Positions 63,564 to 64,000 of a DNA stretch of 64,000 bases are shown here, piece after piece. Location: the NCBI GenBank assembly GCA_031835245.1, contig JAVKOQ010000020.1:277001-341000 (forward strand), in the 5' to 3' direction. Both the position numbers and the translations under genes were made by a program. Numbering within the stretch: the first letter of the stretch is position 1; each line of letters begins with the position of its first letter. Below the pieces are notes generated by a model. It was not told where the DNA came from. It saw nothing but the letters and a program-made list of their open reading frames with translations, and made no database searches. The stretch comes from Balamuthia mandrillaris (lineage: Eukaryota; Discosea; Longamoebia; Balamuthiidae).

Positions 63564-64000
63564 TCCACAGGTCTGTCTTACTGTTTTTTTTTATTTTTTA
63601 TTTTTTGTAATAAGAGGGAGCAAAGATGGCTGTCAGCCGATATAAACTGCTGGAGAGTGCTGGTCCGGAAGTATGATATCTGCACATCCCGCTGCATGCC
63701 AAGAGAGAACAAATGGAGTTTAATTGAGAAAATCCATACTAACAGCTACATTTTTACAGTTATCATTCCTGGCATTGTATCCGTGGACCGGGCGAAAGCA
63801 TCAGTTGAGGGTGCAATGCGCTTCAGTGCTGAAAACTCCGATTCTGGGAGATACCAAGTATGCTCACAACGATGAGGATAAGTTTTCAGTACGTATCTTA
63901 ATCATATCCGGCCATCTTTTGCTTCCTTTAATCGCAAACCAATGCGCACTGACTCCTCCCTTCCTCTTTGCAAGTTGATACTGGGCAAAATAGAGAAGCT
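61854..64000 (+). CDS. RluA-family pseudouridine synthase, probably mitochondrial; partial at the window edge
   Basis: Exons at 61854-62765, 62838-63379, 63455-63513, 63621-63670, 63760-63888 and from 63975 off the end. The product isomerises uridine to pseudouridine in RNA. After a basic leader (PFAGRVAPRFFFRIKGVPAI) and a very acidic stretch (coding GAA/GAG-rich, about 62225-62400) come an S4-like RNA-binding segment (GMRLDRWLREKFPELPLTLF) and the synthase core. The core has INKPPGLPVQGGTDITEYYL, the catalytic RLVHRLDKECSGVLLLGRT with Asp in HRLD, and YPWTGRKHQLRVQCASVLKT with ILGDTKY. An arginine-rich, acid-poor start (excluding the acidic stretch) points to mitochondria. The C-terminus lies outside the window. 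Start choice is the first Met of the open frame. Confidence 0.85.

Overview
This is eukaryotic nuclear DNA, gene-dense and intron-rich, with short GT-AG introns and standard stop codons. The gene content points to a free-living amoebozoan. The evidence is receptor tyrosine-kinase-like proteins, F-box/ankyrin-like proteins, a coactosin-type actin-binding domain fused to a kinase, a secreted saposin-like protein and a caleosin. The moderate GC content and the abundance of GAAA, GA/CT, GAA and CAA simple repeats would suit a Balamuthia/Acanthamoeba-type centramoebid. That placement is inference, not a database match.

Layout. 1-5.2 kb: a small HRDC protein, a doubtful zinc-finger gene, two tandem F-box paralogues (one with a shifted frame), a decayed tRNA-like sequence, a Tim17-family membrane protein and a small single-pass membrane protein. 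5.2-11.3 kb: a caleosin, a secreted orphan, an ISOC-type isochorismatase-like hydrolase and a quinone oxidoreductase. 11.4-25.6 kb: three receptor kinases with FG-GAP repeats, a Calx-beta domain, one membrane span and a tyrosine-kinase-like domain. Two are in tandem on the minus strand and the third is divergent on the plus strand. The middle one carries about 2 kb of GAAA repeats plus a leucine-rich-repeat exon cluster inside one intron. 26-34.2 kb: Hikeshi (Hsp70 nuclear import) and a very large RasGAP protein. 34.6-36.9 kb: a PRXL2/SelU-type thioredoxin-fold protein with an in-frame TGA at the redox site, and a saposin-like secreted protein. 37.8-41.6 kb: a kinase-coactosin fusion and a TMBIM/Bax-inhibitor-type channel. 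41.7-55.1 kb: an ATM (Tel1) kinase gene. 55.5-64 kb: TRAPPC13, a DAG/sphingosine-kinase-like lipid kinase, a GalT-like nucleotidyltransferase and an RluA-type pseudouridine synthase cut by the window edge.

The neighbours are mostly unrelated housekeeping and signalling genes, so no operon-like pathway is evident. The exception is the receptor-kinase cluster, which has grown by duplication and shows a 312-base near-identical block consistent with recent gene conversion. The most notable items are the probable selenoprotein with a U-x-x-C site, the receptor-kinase cluster with its intron-nested LRR segment, and the kinase-coactosin fusion. No virus-like or LTR element and no CRISPR array was recognised.
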